Positions 11,786-22,261 of a stretch of DNA of 61,001 nt are shown here, in pieces. The notes under the pieces are model-generated. The model worked only from the letters and a program-made list of their open reading frames with translations. It was not told the DNA's origin and did no database searches. The translations under genes were made by a program, and so were the position numbers. How positions within the stretch are numbered: position 1 is the first letter of the stretch; each line of letters begins with the position of its first letter. Location: NCBI GenBank assembly GCA_003427395.1, contig BFEA01000006.1, positions 4,930,357 through 4,991,357 on the forward strand. The letters are read 5' to 3'. The DNA is from Chara braunii (Eukaryota > Streptophyta > Charophyceae > Charales > Characeae).

Positions 11786-12171
11786 AACCTTTGGTTGACA
11801 CAGTCAAATGCAAGCAAAACTGCCTTCCTCCCATCCTTCCCCCAGATGCAATCCCACAATCTGCTTTCAGTCAAACAATAAAATTGAAACTAACATTACG
11901 CATGCATTCCTTTACTTAAGTCAAAGCAAGGGTTCACGCAGTATACTCAGTCAAACATAGCAAGAGATACAGATAGGGTTTATAATTGGGTTTATAAAAG
12001 GAGGATGACACCGTTACCTCTCAATTCACTGCCTCAAGAACTCCTCCTGAGTTCTGACAGAGCTCCCGCAATCGGTGGGCGGACTCCCCACAGAGTCTTG
12101 TTGCGGCCCTACGGGTTGCAATCCCGCCTGCCGCCTTCCTCTCAGAACCACGATCAGACTTAAAGAGTAAG
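11786..12171. other. No gene seen
   Basis: No recognisable frame or RNA gene. AT-moderate spacer. Confidence 0.45.
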
Positions 12172-12265
12172 AAGGATAAAATGAGGGGTTTGAGGCTCTC
12201 GAGATACAGGAAGGGGACAAGGATAAAATGAGGGGTTTGAGGCTCTCGAGATACAGGAAGGGGAC
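12172..12265. repeat. 47-bp perfect tandem duplication
   Basis: AAGGATAAAATGAGGGGTTT starts at 12,172 and 12,219; the two 47-bp copies look identical, so this is recent. Confidence 0.96.
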
Positions 12266-12599
12266 AAACTCCCAAGAAAGGGCCTTAATACCTTGATTCG
12301 CCTGAGGGCCCCGCAACAGCGGCCAAAATGCACAAGAGGTCGATCAGACGAAGTCAAACCACTCCCGAGACCCACGCAGTCAGCACCCTCACGGTTCCCC
12401 AAGTTGCAATAATAGCCCCTCTTTCGCAACCTGATCACTTCCCTAAACCACAATGTTGTCTCCCCTTATCGATCTTAGCACTACGCAATCTGTTGGAAGA
12501 GCAAGGTCATCCCTCAATTCACTGCGTTTCAACTTCTGACCAAAAATTGTCGTAGTATTCGAGTAGGTGCCCCCCTCGCTCTATCCAAATTTGACTTGC
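12266..12599. other. No gene seen
   Basis: Unassigned sequence between the 47-bp duplication and the splice-donor-like array. Confidence 0.4.
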
Positions 12600-13409
12600 A
12601 CTAGTATTCAAATCTCAGCGGCTCACCCCTCACATTACTCCGTCTGACAGGTTGGGTAGTACGTCGGCCAGCAGGTAAGTCTACCACCTCCGTGGTTGGC
12701 CCGCTGCATCTACCGCTCCAATGAGATAGGCAGCACATGGCCAGCAAGAATGTCTTCAACTCACGTCCAGCCTCCTCGCTACTTCTACTAACAGAATGGA
12801 CAACTCCCCATCCAAACAAGTATATCGCCTTGCAGTTTCTCTACCCAGCGGCGAACAGCGTATCGACCAGTACGTAAGCCTGCATCTTACTGTCTGCCTG
12901 CAGCTGCCTCGCTCGGTGTGGTAAGCAGTGCATCGGCCAGCGGGTAAGTCTTCGGTACCACGCTCCTTCCAACGGCAAAACGAGCAAAATTGGACAACAA
13001 TAGGTAAGTTTGTAATCTCGCACTCGGCTATTCGTTACTTCATCCGAGTCGCTAGGATGAGCAACGTACCGCCCACAGGTAAGTCTTCAGACTCCATGGC
13101 TGACCCTCACTGCTTTAGTCGATAGGTGAGCAAAACTCCAAATGAATCTTCCGCTAGAACGCGAGGAAATACTTCACGGCCTTGTGTCGAGGCTACAAGA
13201 CACCAATTACACCACCTTGTAAACCTCTCTCTCTCGTAAGCACTTGCAAGCTCGTGCGGTTTATATCTGTCGAAACGTACGAGATAGGAGTGAAATTCCC
13301 GCTAGACATGGAAAGATACACCGATCGACATAGGCTGCGCAGGTAAGTCTCCTTCCACTTCCCTTAAATGCACTTAATGTCGATTTGCACCTAGTTCCAA
13401 CCTCACTCC

Positions 13410-13445
<36 letters not shown>

Positions 13446-14435
13446 TCCACGTTCGTAGGCGTCGTGCCCGCAATCGTGCTAACCTGTATGTGTTCAATCA
13501 TGCGCGCCGCTATCAGTTGTGCACCACGAGAACGTAACTTTCGTAAGACAGGCGAACATGCACCTCGACGGCAAAGAAAAGAACCCGGGCGTGAAAACGG
13601 AGTAATGGGGTATCAAACGTACAAGTCGTCGCGCCTGCGAGAGAGAGAGAGAGGCTTTTGTCGTCATCAGGACGAGCAACGCACCGGCCAAAAGGTAAGC
13701 CTCCAACCCCGCGTCGAGCTCCACAGCTCGTTCATCGCTAGGATGAGCAAATTCGAATGAATCTTTTGCCGCTCTATGCGGCGCAGACTCGGTTACCCAT
13801 TCCGGCCAAACCAGTGCCCAAATCGAGAAGTTAATACCGCCACTCAACTCGGAATGGCCTAAAAATTCCTTTTAGCATCCTTACTCTTCTCCTTCTTTCA
13901 CTTCACTTCCGTCCTCTCCGATGCAGTCACTTACTCTCCCACCTCCCTACACAGCACACTAACGCATAAACTAGCTGCACAACCTGACTCGCCCTACCTC
14001 TTAACCTCGATCTATAACGCTTTCTCCCGCCTGCTCCTGCCCCTTAACGAGTGAGAAAAACCTTTCTCCTCCTTTTTGTTTCCGCTTCCTCCATAACCCC
14101 ACGCGTGACTACCTCAACTGACTTCTCTTCCTACTAACTTTCGCCGAAATCTGATCTAAAAAACGGGGTCGCCCACCACTAAAACCTCAACATCGCCTCT
14201 TTCCCAGCCTCATTCCACTAAGTATTGAGTGTGTTATTCTCTCCTTACTACGCCCCCGCTCGTCCTCCACCATCTCCGACTTCTTCCCTTCTGCGCATGC
14301 ACCTGGTGCAAAACCTCATCTAAATGCGTTACTCTTTTCTACTACAAACCGTGCTCTAACCTAGATGCTACTACGGGCGGCAACTGAATGCAAGCAGCTG
14401 GGTGGTGGCACACCGAGTATAAGGAGGTAAGTCTC
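12600..14435 (+). repeat. Diverged module array carrying splice-donor-like GGTAAGT
   Basis: GGTAAG(T/C) occurs at 12674, 12943, 13003, 13079, 13342, 13693 and 14426, usually inside a longer shared context of the type GGCCA(G/A)(C/A)AGGTAAGTCTNC. A partner motif GGATGAGCAA(A/C) lies at about 13056, 13127 (variant) and 13743, roughly 70 bp after the start of a module, and continues as CGAATGAATCTTCCGCTAGAA. The same partner motif recurs at about 48,250. These are diverged copies of one module, not independent splice sites; no coding exons can be read between them. Confidence 0.68.
13408..13444. repeat. CT microsatellite
   Basis: A (CT)n run with one interruption within the module array. Confidence 0.95.
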
Positions 14436-15059
14436 CCCTTCTTCGTTCCTCTTGTGCACTCGATCTCCCTGGTTTTCGTCCCCCCCTCGTTGTTAGCTCC
14501 GGCCCACAGCGCACGGGCTTCGGTCGGTGCCAACCCCAGCCACTGCAACGGCGACAGAGACAGCAGCTGGTGGCCGTGGAAGTCGAAGTCCGCTACGGAG
14601 TGTGTACCAGCTCACCTGCGGAATTTGTCTTTCCCGACCGTAGTTGGCCTTGAAGCGCACAGCCTATATTTGGCAACCGTAGTTGCTCCCACGCCCGCGA
14701 TGAGGAGTATACTGGGCTACTGCACAACCCGCAACATGAGCCTGAATGAGGCAGGTCCCGATGTAGACCTTGGTGGTAGTAGCAAATATTCAAATGAGAA
14801 CTTTGAAGTCCCGAGTGGGGGCGAGTTACGTGGGAACCGCCACTACAGCCAATATCGTTGCGGGCCTCCCGGCAGTGCCCCATGCCAACTACGCCCAGAC
14901 GCAGTCCCGTCTATCGAGTCCCACCGGGCTTGCTCACACTCAAACCTCTTGCCGTTGGTCATGGCCAGCGAACGGTGCACCCGCGACAACCCATGCCACC
15001 CTCGGGCCGCAGTCCCACAGACCCGCTCAGAATGTTCTCCAGTTCCCGTCCACTCTTAG
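14388..15059 (+). CDS. Unrecognised 223-codon open frame, doubtful
   Basis: This is one of the longer uninterrupted frames outside transposons, but the translated product has no domain, signal peptide or repeat that I recognise. Its start lies 38 bp before a GGTAAGT of the module array, and two other frames of about 100 codons overlap it. A GC-rich stretch gives long chance frames easily. It is listed only for completeness. Confidence 0.12.
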   Translation: MQAAGWWHTEYKEVSLPFFVPLVHSISLVFVPPSLLAPAHSARASVGANPSHCNGDRDSSWWPWKSKSATECVPAHLRNLSFPTVVGLEAHSLYLATVVAPTPAMRSILGYCTTRNMSLNEAGPDVDLGGSSKYSNENFEVPSGGELRGNRHYSQYRCGPPGSAPCQLRPDAVPSIESHRACSHSNLLPLVMASERCTRDNPCHPRAAVPQTRSECSPVPVHS

Positions 15060-15743
15060 GTTATCGACGCTCTCCAAATGAAACGCGAGGGAAGCCACGA
15101 ACACGGACCCCACCACTACGGCTTCCTGCCGCGCCATGGGCCAAAAGCATCCACTGACCTTCATGCGCGTTGACCTCCTTGATCTGTGTTCCCACGCAGT
15201 CAAGATGCTGTCAATGCCTAGGTCACACTGGAGTCTCGACTGGCATGCTCAAGGTCTTTAACTGTCGTTTCGGCCACCGTGTCCGGCTTCGGCCTTAGAA
15301 TTGATTACCGAGGAAAAAAACTTAGACCATAATAAAACAAACAAATAAATAAATAATTAAAAAATAAAAATAAACGCCCCGCGTCCCTCTGGCCCGTGAC
15401 GCCACTCACACTTAGGTTGCGCACGTTCGCACCTCGTCGTCAGTACCCTGCGCATGCCGCTCACCCAGGCGAGGAGAACTCTCATTTGCGAGCGCACCGT
15501 CAACTTCGGACACGCCCGCACTGGCGCGACTTACAGAAAACACGCCAAATACCCTTGTAAGGGTATTTGGTACGACAACGCATGCAATAAGTCGTGTCCG
15601 TCTCGTTGCGAACATTTGCAATGTCCCACTTTACTACGCCGAAGTGGGCAATTCATTCGGTGACTTGCACGATCGCCCTCACTAAACCAACAAGAATCTG
15701 GACTACGATTCACATTGAGTCTGATTGAGATTGGATTGACTTT
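15060..15743. other. No gene; contains a 26-bp palindrome
   Basis: An A/T-only tract lies at about 15,335-15,375. At 15,545-15,570 CCAAATACCCTT and AAGGGTATTTGG form a perfect 12-bp inverted repeat around two bases. Nothing else is recognisable before the AT-rich mitochondrial block begins. Confidence 0.6.
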
Positions 15744-15885
15744 TTATGTCATTATTTGTTTGTCTTTTTTTTGTTTCGTTTTTATTTTCAAAGTTTTACG
15801 TGTAAAAGCAAATTCTCCAAATTTATGACCAACCATATTTTCAGTAATCTGTAAACCAACAAAATATATTCCGTTTCTTTCTATT
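15744..15885 (-). pseudogene. rps19: rps19 3' fragment (mitochondrial)
   Basis: Minus-strand sequence reads (I)YFVGLQITENMVGHKFGEF and AFTRKTLK, then a basic tail to TAA at 15,744. MVGHKFGEF is the highly conserved C-terminal RNA-binding signature of ribosomal protein S19. The N-terminal part is absent; the upstream neighbour on this strand is the LSU rRNA 3' end. Confidence 0.85.
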
Positions 15886-16002
15886 TAAAAAGATTCCCCG
15901 AATACCTAAAGGAAAACGAATCATTGAAAGTGTTACATATTTCACTAAAATCCATAATCCGATATTTGTATTTATCCCCATTACCCCCGATAGTCGGAAT
16001 CG

Positions 16003-16252
16003 TAATTCGTACGAGTAAGCTTCACACCTCACGGTGCTTTTACTTTTCGCCTATTCAAGTGATGGTCTTTCACTTTGTATGATAACTTTTTTCAAGAGGG
16101 GTTTCCCACTTATATGCTTTCAGCGGTTCTCCCATACCAACGTAACTACCCGACAATGCCACTAGCATGACAACCAGTCCACCATAGGTTGACCCATCCC
16201 AGTCCTCTCGTACTAAGGATGGTTTCTCTCAGTTCTCTTCAAATCACCAACG
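16003..16252 (-). rRNA. Mitochondrial LSU rRNA 3' end, fragment
   Basis: The minus strand contains the sarcin-ricin loop AGTACGAGAGGACTGGGATG, preceded by GAACTGAGAGAAACCATCCT and followed by GGGTAGTTACGTTGGTATGG, GAGAACCGCTGAAAGCAT and a terminus like GCTTACTCGTACGAATTACG. The wording matches plant mitochondrial rather than plastid 23S. Only the last about 250 nt are present. The matching 5' end is a separate piece at 20,041-20,150. Confidence 0.93.
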
Positions 16253-16515
16253 GTCCAAGTAAGTCGTTTTTTTTAACAAAATTTCAGCTATGTTAAAGAA
16301 GTTTATTACATATTATGTATTGAACCCCATAATCACACTTAAAAGTCGAGTACTATGGCATTGAGTTAGCAACCCTCTCTAAATAAAATCACTTCAATTT
16401 CTATTATCTTTAATTTAGATTATGTAAACCTATTTTTGTGCTTTTGAGAATATAGCAAGCATAAAAAAAAAAATATTTGTGTTATTCTTGATTTTTTTAT
16501 TGGCTATATCAATCA
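16253..16515. other. AT-rich organelle-like DNA, unassigned
   Basis: Very AT-rich with A and T runs, similar in composition to the flanking mitochondrial pieces. No gene recognised. Confidence 0.5.
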
Positions 16516-16728
16516 TTAAATATACATCAATCTAGCTCTTCGTAAATAAAGAAGTGTTCTTTCTAAATCAATAATAGCGATTTCGTTTCGTAATCCGTAC
16601 AGATATGGCTGAAAGTCTGAAGTAGGTGTACGATTACCAAAATGTGCTTTTGTACACTCGAAGAGACTCGCCATAGTCGTAACTGTATGATATCGGGCAA
16701 CTTCCTGATTGGAATCATCCATCATGCA
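16516..16728 (-). pseudogene. rps2: rps2 5' fragment (mitochondrial)
   Basis: Reads (ECTK)AHFGNRTPTSDFQPYLYGLR and NEIAIIDLERTLLYLRRA, the N-terminal part of mitochondrial S2. It overlaps and is a second, slightly different copy of the sequence at 5535-5650 (HELQNEIAII there, YGLRNEIAII here), so rps2 was transferred at least twice or duplicated. Confidence 0.88.
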
Positions 16729-16755
16729 TGAGGTTATTCATTACTCAAGTTGGAA

Positions 16756-16859
16756 AGTCGTGTGATGTACCACATCTTGTTCTTCAAAGGATTGAAAAGT
16801 TGGAGGAAGTCGTGTGATGTACCACATCTTGTTCTTCAAAGGATTGAAAAGTTGGAGGA
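16756..16859. repeat. 52-bp tandem duplication at cox1 border
   Basis: AGTCGTGTGATGTACCACAT starts at 16,756 and 16,808. Both copies are essentially identical. The second abuts the cox1 3' fragment and makes a chimeric tail on its reading frame. Confidence 0.95.
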
Positions 16860-17285
16860 CTTTGTACCATCCATTCAAGTGCAGTTGAATTTGGCTCAAC
16901 TGCCCAAGGCGCTTGCAGAGCGCGCACTTCACTGGTTAAAGTGAGATAAACAACCACAAAAAAAACTAAAATTCCTACATCAGAAAGATAAGAGCCAAAA
17001 CTACTCAGTGCATTCCATCCGGCATAAATGTCTGGATAATCCAGAATGCGGCGTGGCATGCCCGCAAGTCCTAAGAAATGCATAGGAAAGAAAGTCAAAT
17101 TCACAGCAAAGAAAGTAATCCAAAAATGAATTTGACCTAAGGTTTCTGGATATTGAAGTCCAGAGATTTTGCCTATCCAATAGAAGAATCCTGCAAATAG
17201 AGCGAATACGGCTCACATAGAAAGTATGTAATGAAAGTGTGCTACTACATAATAAGTGTCATGTAGAGCAATGTCAAGACCAGAA
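16853..17285 (-). pseudogene. cox1: cox1 3' fragment (mitochondrial)
   Basis: C-terminal part of cytochrome c oxidase subunit I. Minus strand reads [20 protein letters not shown] (with the conserved heme-ligand histidine pair), one TGA where Gly is expected, then [59 protein letters not shown] and LEWMVQSPP. The natural last residues are replaced by the 52-bp repeat. A middle piece of the same gene lies at 19,492-19,660 in the same orientation, so the two may be one ancestral insert separated by later growth. Confidence 0.94.
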
Positions 17286-17309
17286 GGCGGACCGAATCCT
17301 GAAACATTG

Positions 17310-17460
17310 ACTCGGTTCGGATTGTTCTCTGCAACTCGAGAACATGAAGTTGGAATCGCTAGTAATCGTGGATCAACATGCCGCGGTGAATATGTACTCA
17401 GGCCTTGTACACACCGCCCATCACACCATGGGAATTTCATGTTTTGCTCGAAATCGTCTC
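17310..17460 (+). rRNA. Mitochondrial SSU rRNA 3' region, fragment
   Basis: Plus strand carries the universal decoding-region sequences TTGGAATCGCTAGTAATCGT, CATGCCGCGGTGAATATGTA and GCCTTGTACACACCGCCCAT. Orientation is opposite to the adjoining cox1 piece. A further 3'-end phrase GTGACTGAGGCGAAGTCGTA occurs at about 17,537 and again at 17,963 inside the tandem duplication, which seems to have picked up the rRNA terminus. Confidence 0.94.
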
Positions 17461-17520
17461 TATGATAAGCCAATGACTTTCAAGTGTGCAGCATGTTTTT
17501 CGCATCGTTGATCATAGAGA

Positions 17521-17673
17521 CTATCACGGTAGAATCAGTGACTGAGGCGAAGTCGTAACACTTCACTAATGAGTCAGTGACATTCCAACTTAACAGTCGG
17601 TCACAGTTGCACACGCACACACACACACACACACACACAGGCATGCCATACAAATGTTACTACTAACTCTTGC

Positions 17674-17734
<61 letters not shown>

Positions 17735-18095
17735 TTACACAGAAGAAGATACAAGCATGCCATACAACTACTACCTGCTGCCGCACACGCACAAAGAGGT
17801 AATAAAGCAGTGCAGGGGCAACACCAATCAAATAGCACAAACAACAGTCCAGCATTAGCAGACAGCAATCATATAGGAATCAATAGCATACATATGCCAC
17901 TACAACCAAGTGGAAGAGTAATGAGGTTTCAGTTCAAGGAATAAACCTATCACAGTAGAATTAGTGACTGAGGCGAAGTCGTAACACTTCACTAATGAGT
18001 CAGTGACATTCCAACTTAACAGTCGGTCACAGTTGCTCAAAAGGCACACGGGCACACACACACACACAGGCATGCCATACAAATGCTACTACTAA

Positions 18096-18143
<48 letters not shown>

Positions 18144-18144
18144 N

Positions 18145-18239
<95 letters not shown>

Positions 18240-18446
18240 TACACAGAAGACACAAGCATGCCATACAACTACTACCTGCTGCCGCACACGCACAAAGAGG
18301 TAATAAAGCAGCGCAGGGGCAACACCAATCAAATAGCACAAACAACAGTCCAGCATTAGCAGACAACAATCATATAGGAATCAATAGCATACATATGCCA
18401 CTACAACCATGTGGAAGAGTAATGAGGTTTCAGTTCAAGGAACGAA
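17521..18446 (+). repeat. About 426-bp tandem duplication with CA/CT microsatellites
   Basis: CTATCAC(G/A)GTAGAAT starts at 17,521 and at 17,947. Each copy holds an SSU rRNA 3'-end phrase, a first CA run, CATGCCATACAAATG, a CT run followed by a CA run, then GCATGCCATACAACTACTAC and about 180 bp ending in GAGGTTTCAGTTCAAGGAA. The second copy has a much longer CT tract with one N, so its true length is not resolved. Confidence 0.93.
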
Positions 18447-18798
18447 CCTATCCAACATTCCATCCTTGACATTTCTGGCAACCGAACAAGGTCTGGAGGG
18501 TCTACATCGAAATTCAGGCACAACACAATCGCCACACAGCCTGTTTTCATCTGCACAGTCCACGAAACGCATGACACATGCATGTTCACACACGTCAGAA
18601 CATGACGGTCACCACATCACATTGCTGCCCATGCTCTGCAATCCGAGAAGCCCCAGGAACTCACCCTTTTCTTTTTCATCCACTTTTCCTAAGGGATCAG
18701 CCCTTAACATCACCATCGTGGGGCCACTCAAAAACGTTTCCTAAACCTGTTGTATGTACCACTCAGTCAGCTTATGTCCTCCCTGGAATAGGCCACAA
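18447..18798. other. No gene seen
   Basis: Unassigned nuclear-like DNA after the duplication. Confidence 0.4.
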
Positions 18799-19022
18799 GG
18801 TCATCAAGTTTGTACCTGGTCTGAAAATTCTGCCAAATACAGGTATAACGACTCCATAATGTCCACATTCTACTCGAGGCAAGGTGGTAGTCGCATCCAA
18901 TTTCCATCCAGTGCATATTTTCAGTCCCCTGGGAAGCAGTTCCTGAATCATGAGGTCATCAGCTTTGTAACTAACCTGAAAATTGCACCAAATACAGGTA
19001 TACTCCACATTCTATGCAGGCA
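18799..19022. repeat. Two diverged copies of an about 80-bp segment
   Basis: AGGTCATCA(A/G)NTTTGTA, CTGAAAATT and CCAAATACAGGTATA appear in order at 18,799-18,886 and at 18,953-19,022. Confidence 0.75.
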
Positions 19023-19157
19023 AACTTAGTCAACTGAATTTGGTATGCGACCACTCAACTAGGGCCTAGTCTGTTTTGGGGGCTATGGGCCAAATATTGG
19101 GGCCCGGGCTGTTTTTGGGATATGCCACTAATCATCACATTTCATTCATGCAAGATG

Positions 19158-19440
19158 TTATGACCCTGGCCATTTTCCAAGTACAAATTCATGAGAAAGC
19201 ACAATGCCGTCCAGTTGCAACAAGAAATGAATGAACTTGAGAGGAGAGGGAGGGAAAGAAGAAGAAGCAGAAGAGGAAGAAGCAGAAGAAGAAGAAGAAG
19301 AAGAAAAAGAAGAAGAAAGAAAGAAGAAGAAGATGTACACCAGCAAAGACCAATGATAATTCCCTTCTTCTCGCCAACACTCTTACTGGTTCCGAGCAAG
19401 CATTTAAAAACCAAGTACAAATAAGCGTGTAGTTGTTCCA
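19158..19440 (+). repeat. GAA-tract repeat family, copy 1
   Basis: Shares AAATTCAT(G/A)A(G/T)AAAG, CAATGCC(G/A)(T/C)CCA(G/A)TTGC, GAAATGAA, a (GAA)n tract and GTACACCAGCAA(A)GACCAATG with 39,098-39,260, and with 46,040-45,830 on the other strand. This copy ends soon after the GAA tract and lacks the exon-like part of the other two. Confidence 0.82.
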
Positions 19441-19470
19441 GCAAACGGCAACGTTTTTCTTTAGAGATCA

Positions 19471-20040
<570 letters not shown>

Positions 20041-20150
20041 CGTTGCGGTTTCCCGATAGGAAATCCATGGATCAAAGAGAGCTTCTCCCCATGGCGTTTC
20101 GCCTTTCATTGTGTCTTTCTTTCTCACTGCCAAGGCATCCACACAAAATT
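20041..20150 (-). rRNA. Mitochondrial LSU rRNA 5' end, fragment
   Basis: The minus strand reads TGTGGATGCCTTGGCAGTGA, then AGGCGAAACGCC and TTGATCCATGGATTTCC...CGGGAAACC, which is the order of the 5' terminus of 23S-type rRNA (helix region after the 5.8S-like part). It is separated by about 3.8 kb from the 3' terminus at 16,003-16,252. Confidence 0.88.
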
Positions 20151-20312
20151 CCTTGGACTTCAGTTGAGAGTTTTGTCTTCAGATTCCAGACCAGGATTTA
20201 CAAGGCCTCGCTTTCAAAGAATTATGGTAAGATGCGTGCACTTTGTTTGTTTCATCAATATGTTCTCAGGTACCAATCTTCATGATCTTCTTCATAGAAT
20301 CAAACCTACGTA
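20151..20312. other. No gene seen
   Basis: Short unassigned junction between LSU rRNA and mttB pieces. Confidence 0.4.
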
Positions 20313-20498
20313 AAAAATCGTCTATGTTTTCTCTTTTTCTCAGTCTTAATAGCAGCTTTTTTAACTCCTCCAGACATTTGGTTTCAATTTTTGTGTGTTT
20401 TACCTATTTATGGTGTGATAGAATTAGCTATATTTTATATTTTTATTTGGCAAATTTCTAAAGACAAAATAGGTGACAGATCGAATATGGAGACTTGA
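20313..20498 (+). pseudogene. mttB: mttB (tatC-like) 3' fragment (mitochondrial)
   Basis: C-terminal part of the TatC-like membrane translocase carried by plant mitochondria. It reads VFSLFLS, then after a one-base frameshift LIAAFLTPPDIWFQF, PIYGVIELAIFYIFIW and QISKDKIGDRSNMET with TGA at 20,496. The FLTPPDIW motif and the final transmembrane helix are the basis of the call. Confidence 0.85.
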
Positions 20499-20583
20499 AG
20501 GATAAGAAAGAGATGTTTTTCAACAAAATATGATAGATTTCAAAAGACTATCAAAAAAATAGTTTAAAATATGACAATAGAAA

Positions 20584-20623
20584 GGTCTCTAGTAGCTCAG
20601 TGGTTAGAGCAAATGGCTGTTAA
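20584..20623 (+). tRNA. trnN: Truncated tRNA-Asn(GUU), 5' half
   Basis: GGTCTCTAGTAGCTCAGTGG is an acceptor strand plus D arm, followed by TTAGAGC and an anticodon arm AATGG with loop CTGTTAA, which gives anticodon GUU. The 3' anticodon strand should be CCATT but the sequence continues GTGCACC, and no T arm follows. The gene is cut at the anticodon loop by the repeat beginning there. Confidence 0.7.
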
Positions 20624-21127
20624 GTGCACCGATTTTGACTTCTTTGTGGAGGATGTAGTTTGCACTACGACATACCGGCAAGCACTCAGACAGGCACGCA
20701 GACCTGCAAGCACGCACACATATACAAGGGAGGCTGCTCTACTGCGTGCCTGGGTGCTGCTAGTAAGCTTCCCGACTAGTTGAACAGCCCCCGACGAGGG
20801 GTCAAGCTTGGGGGTGGGCCACTCCATAGCAGCCCCCCCTTGTTTAGGCATCTACTGCCGCAAGGGAGGCTGACCCTCTCCTCTTCTCTTTTCTCCCCAC
20901 TTCTTTTGTGCAAAACATGCTTGTCGGTGATGAGCAACTGGACTGACGCCCCCCAGAATAGAAGGGGCCTTGAAGCACCAGTTCACGGACCACTACTATT
21001 CACCAAAACACAGTTGACTGCAACCGTAGCAAAATGAGCACTGTTCTGGCACGGCGCAGGTTCGGAGGGAAATAGCTGGTGGGCCCAAAAAAAATCAACT
21101 GAACGCAAAATCAGGAGGGGGGGTGTG
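20624..21127. repeat. CA-rich dispersed repeat and spacer
   Basis: CAAGCACTCAGACAGGCACG followed by a CACGCACACA run at about 20,678-20,730 matches 40,255-40,310 (CAAGCACTCAGACAGGCATG...GGCACGCACACAC). The remainder to 21,127 is unassigned and GC-rich. Confidence 0.6.
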
Positions 21128-21145
21128 GTCCTTCGGGACATCCGT

Positions 21146-21177
<32 letters not shown>

Positions 21178-21228
21178 GGCCCCTGTGCAAGGATGACACG
21201 CATAAATTGAGAAATGGTCCAAATTTTT
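21128..21228 (+). ncRNA. U6 snRNA copy, probably retropseudogene
   Basis: Nearly full-length U6 spliceosomal RNA: 5' stem-loop GTCCTTCGGGAC, the ACAGAGA box inside GATACAGAGAAGATTAGCAT, then GGATGACACGCATAAATTGA and GAAATGGTCCAAATTTTT. It differs from the plant consensus at a few positions. Immediately after TTTTTC comes a run of about 20 A, and I see neither a plant upstream sequence element nor a TATA box about 30 bp upstream. That pattern fits a reverse-transcribed copy rather than an active pol III gene. Confidence 0.93.
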
Positions 21229-21411
21229 CAAAAAAAAAAAAAAAAAAAAAGCAGGGGGGGGTGTGGGGAAGCCAACGAGAAAACTGAGCTTCACTGCAGT
21301 CTCCACTCAGACGCCCTGCCTCGCTGGCAGGGCACAAAACCCAAAAAAAAGAAAAAAGAAACCAAAGACCTATTTGGACATAATATCCATCAGATACATT
21401 CCGGAACATGT
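21229..21411. other. Spacer with CCTGCC/GGCAGG hairpin
   Basis: GCCCTGCCTCGCTGGCAGGGC near 21,311 forms a short stem-loop; the same hairpin recurs near 21,697 (GCCCTGCCTTGCTGGCAGGG), bracketing the 137-bp duplication. Confidence 0.6.
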
Positions 21412-21685
21412 GAATATGCCTTGAATGAGGGCACTCCCGAGAATGTGAATAGGAGAAAAAAGGTTAAAAAAAAAAAAGAGGAGGAATGGTAGTTATGACC
21501 ATGATACATTCTTGAAAGTACTAATTGAGTATGCCCTTAGAGTAGTGTGAATATGCCCCGAGTGAGGGCACTCCCGATAATGTGAATAGGAGGAAAAAAG
21601 TTAAAAAAAAAAAAAGTAGGAATGGTAGTTATGGCCATGATACATTCTTGAAAGTACTAATTGAGTATGCCCCTTACCTGAGAAG
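21412..21685 (+). repeat. 137-bp tandem duplication
   Basis: GAATATGCC(T/C)(T/C)GA(A/G)TGAGGG starts at 21,412 and 21,549. Each copy includes an A run of 12-13 and ACCATGATACATTCTTGAAA or its GCC variant. The two copies are followed or preceded by the same CTGCC hairpin. Confidence 0.93.
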
Positions 21686-22261
21686 GTGGAATACGCCCTG
21701 CCTTGCTGGCAGGGCACTTAGAGAAAGAAGAGGGACAAAAAAAAAAACTGATTTAGCCGTGTGCAATAAGTTAATAACCCATGCCATATGTCTCGTGGAA
21801 CTGAGGGTCGTCAGAACTTCAGAAGGCCTACTTGGCCGCCCTCAGCCCAGGCCGAACCAGGGCAGAAAAGGCCCTTCACGGATTCAGGGCCTGGGCGTGT
21901 GACAGTTGAATTTGGTCAACTGTCGGTCCACCCAACAGTCAAAGTCCAGAGGTACCTAGCCTAGGCCACAGGTCAAGCACACACACTTGTTTGTACGCAG
22001 GTCCAAGGGAGAAGTCTGCAACTGTACAATCCGGGCCTTCAGTTGTGAGTCAATCTGGACGACTGAGGGGAAATGCACCGAGGCCAGACAGCGTCGCTGA
22101 CTACTACTTAAGGCTGGCCTCCAGGAAGTCAAGACATTCAGTCTTGCTATGCTGCTTTGACGCTGGCTCAATTTTGGCTAGACGCTGGCTACATGCTGTC
22201 TGTGCACAGGCGCTGCGTGCGACAGCACGAGGTGGAGGCAGCATGCTGGTGTTTTCTCAGT
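21686..22261. other. No gene seen
   Basis: GGCC-rich stretch (21,830-21,900) with wording similar to the R1 repeat (CAGGGCCTGGGCGT), possibly a distant relative. No supported frame. Confidence 0.4.

Noticed and set aside
15841-16032. 63-codon frame on the minus strand
   Set aside because: It overlaps the LSU rRNA 3' end and is out of frame with the rps19 signature next to it.
18083-18469. Open frames rich in Ser-Leu or Thr-His
   Set aside because: They are translations of CT and CA microsatellites; the same applies to 17,590-17,944, 43,085-43,525 and the 13,261-13,497 Arg/Glu frame.
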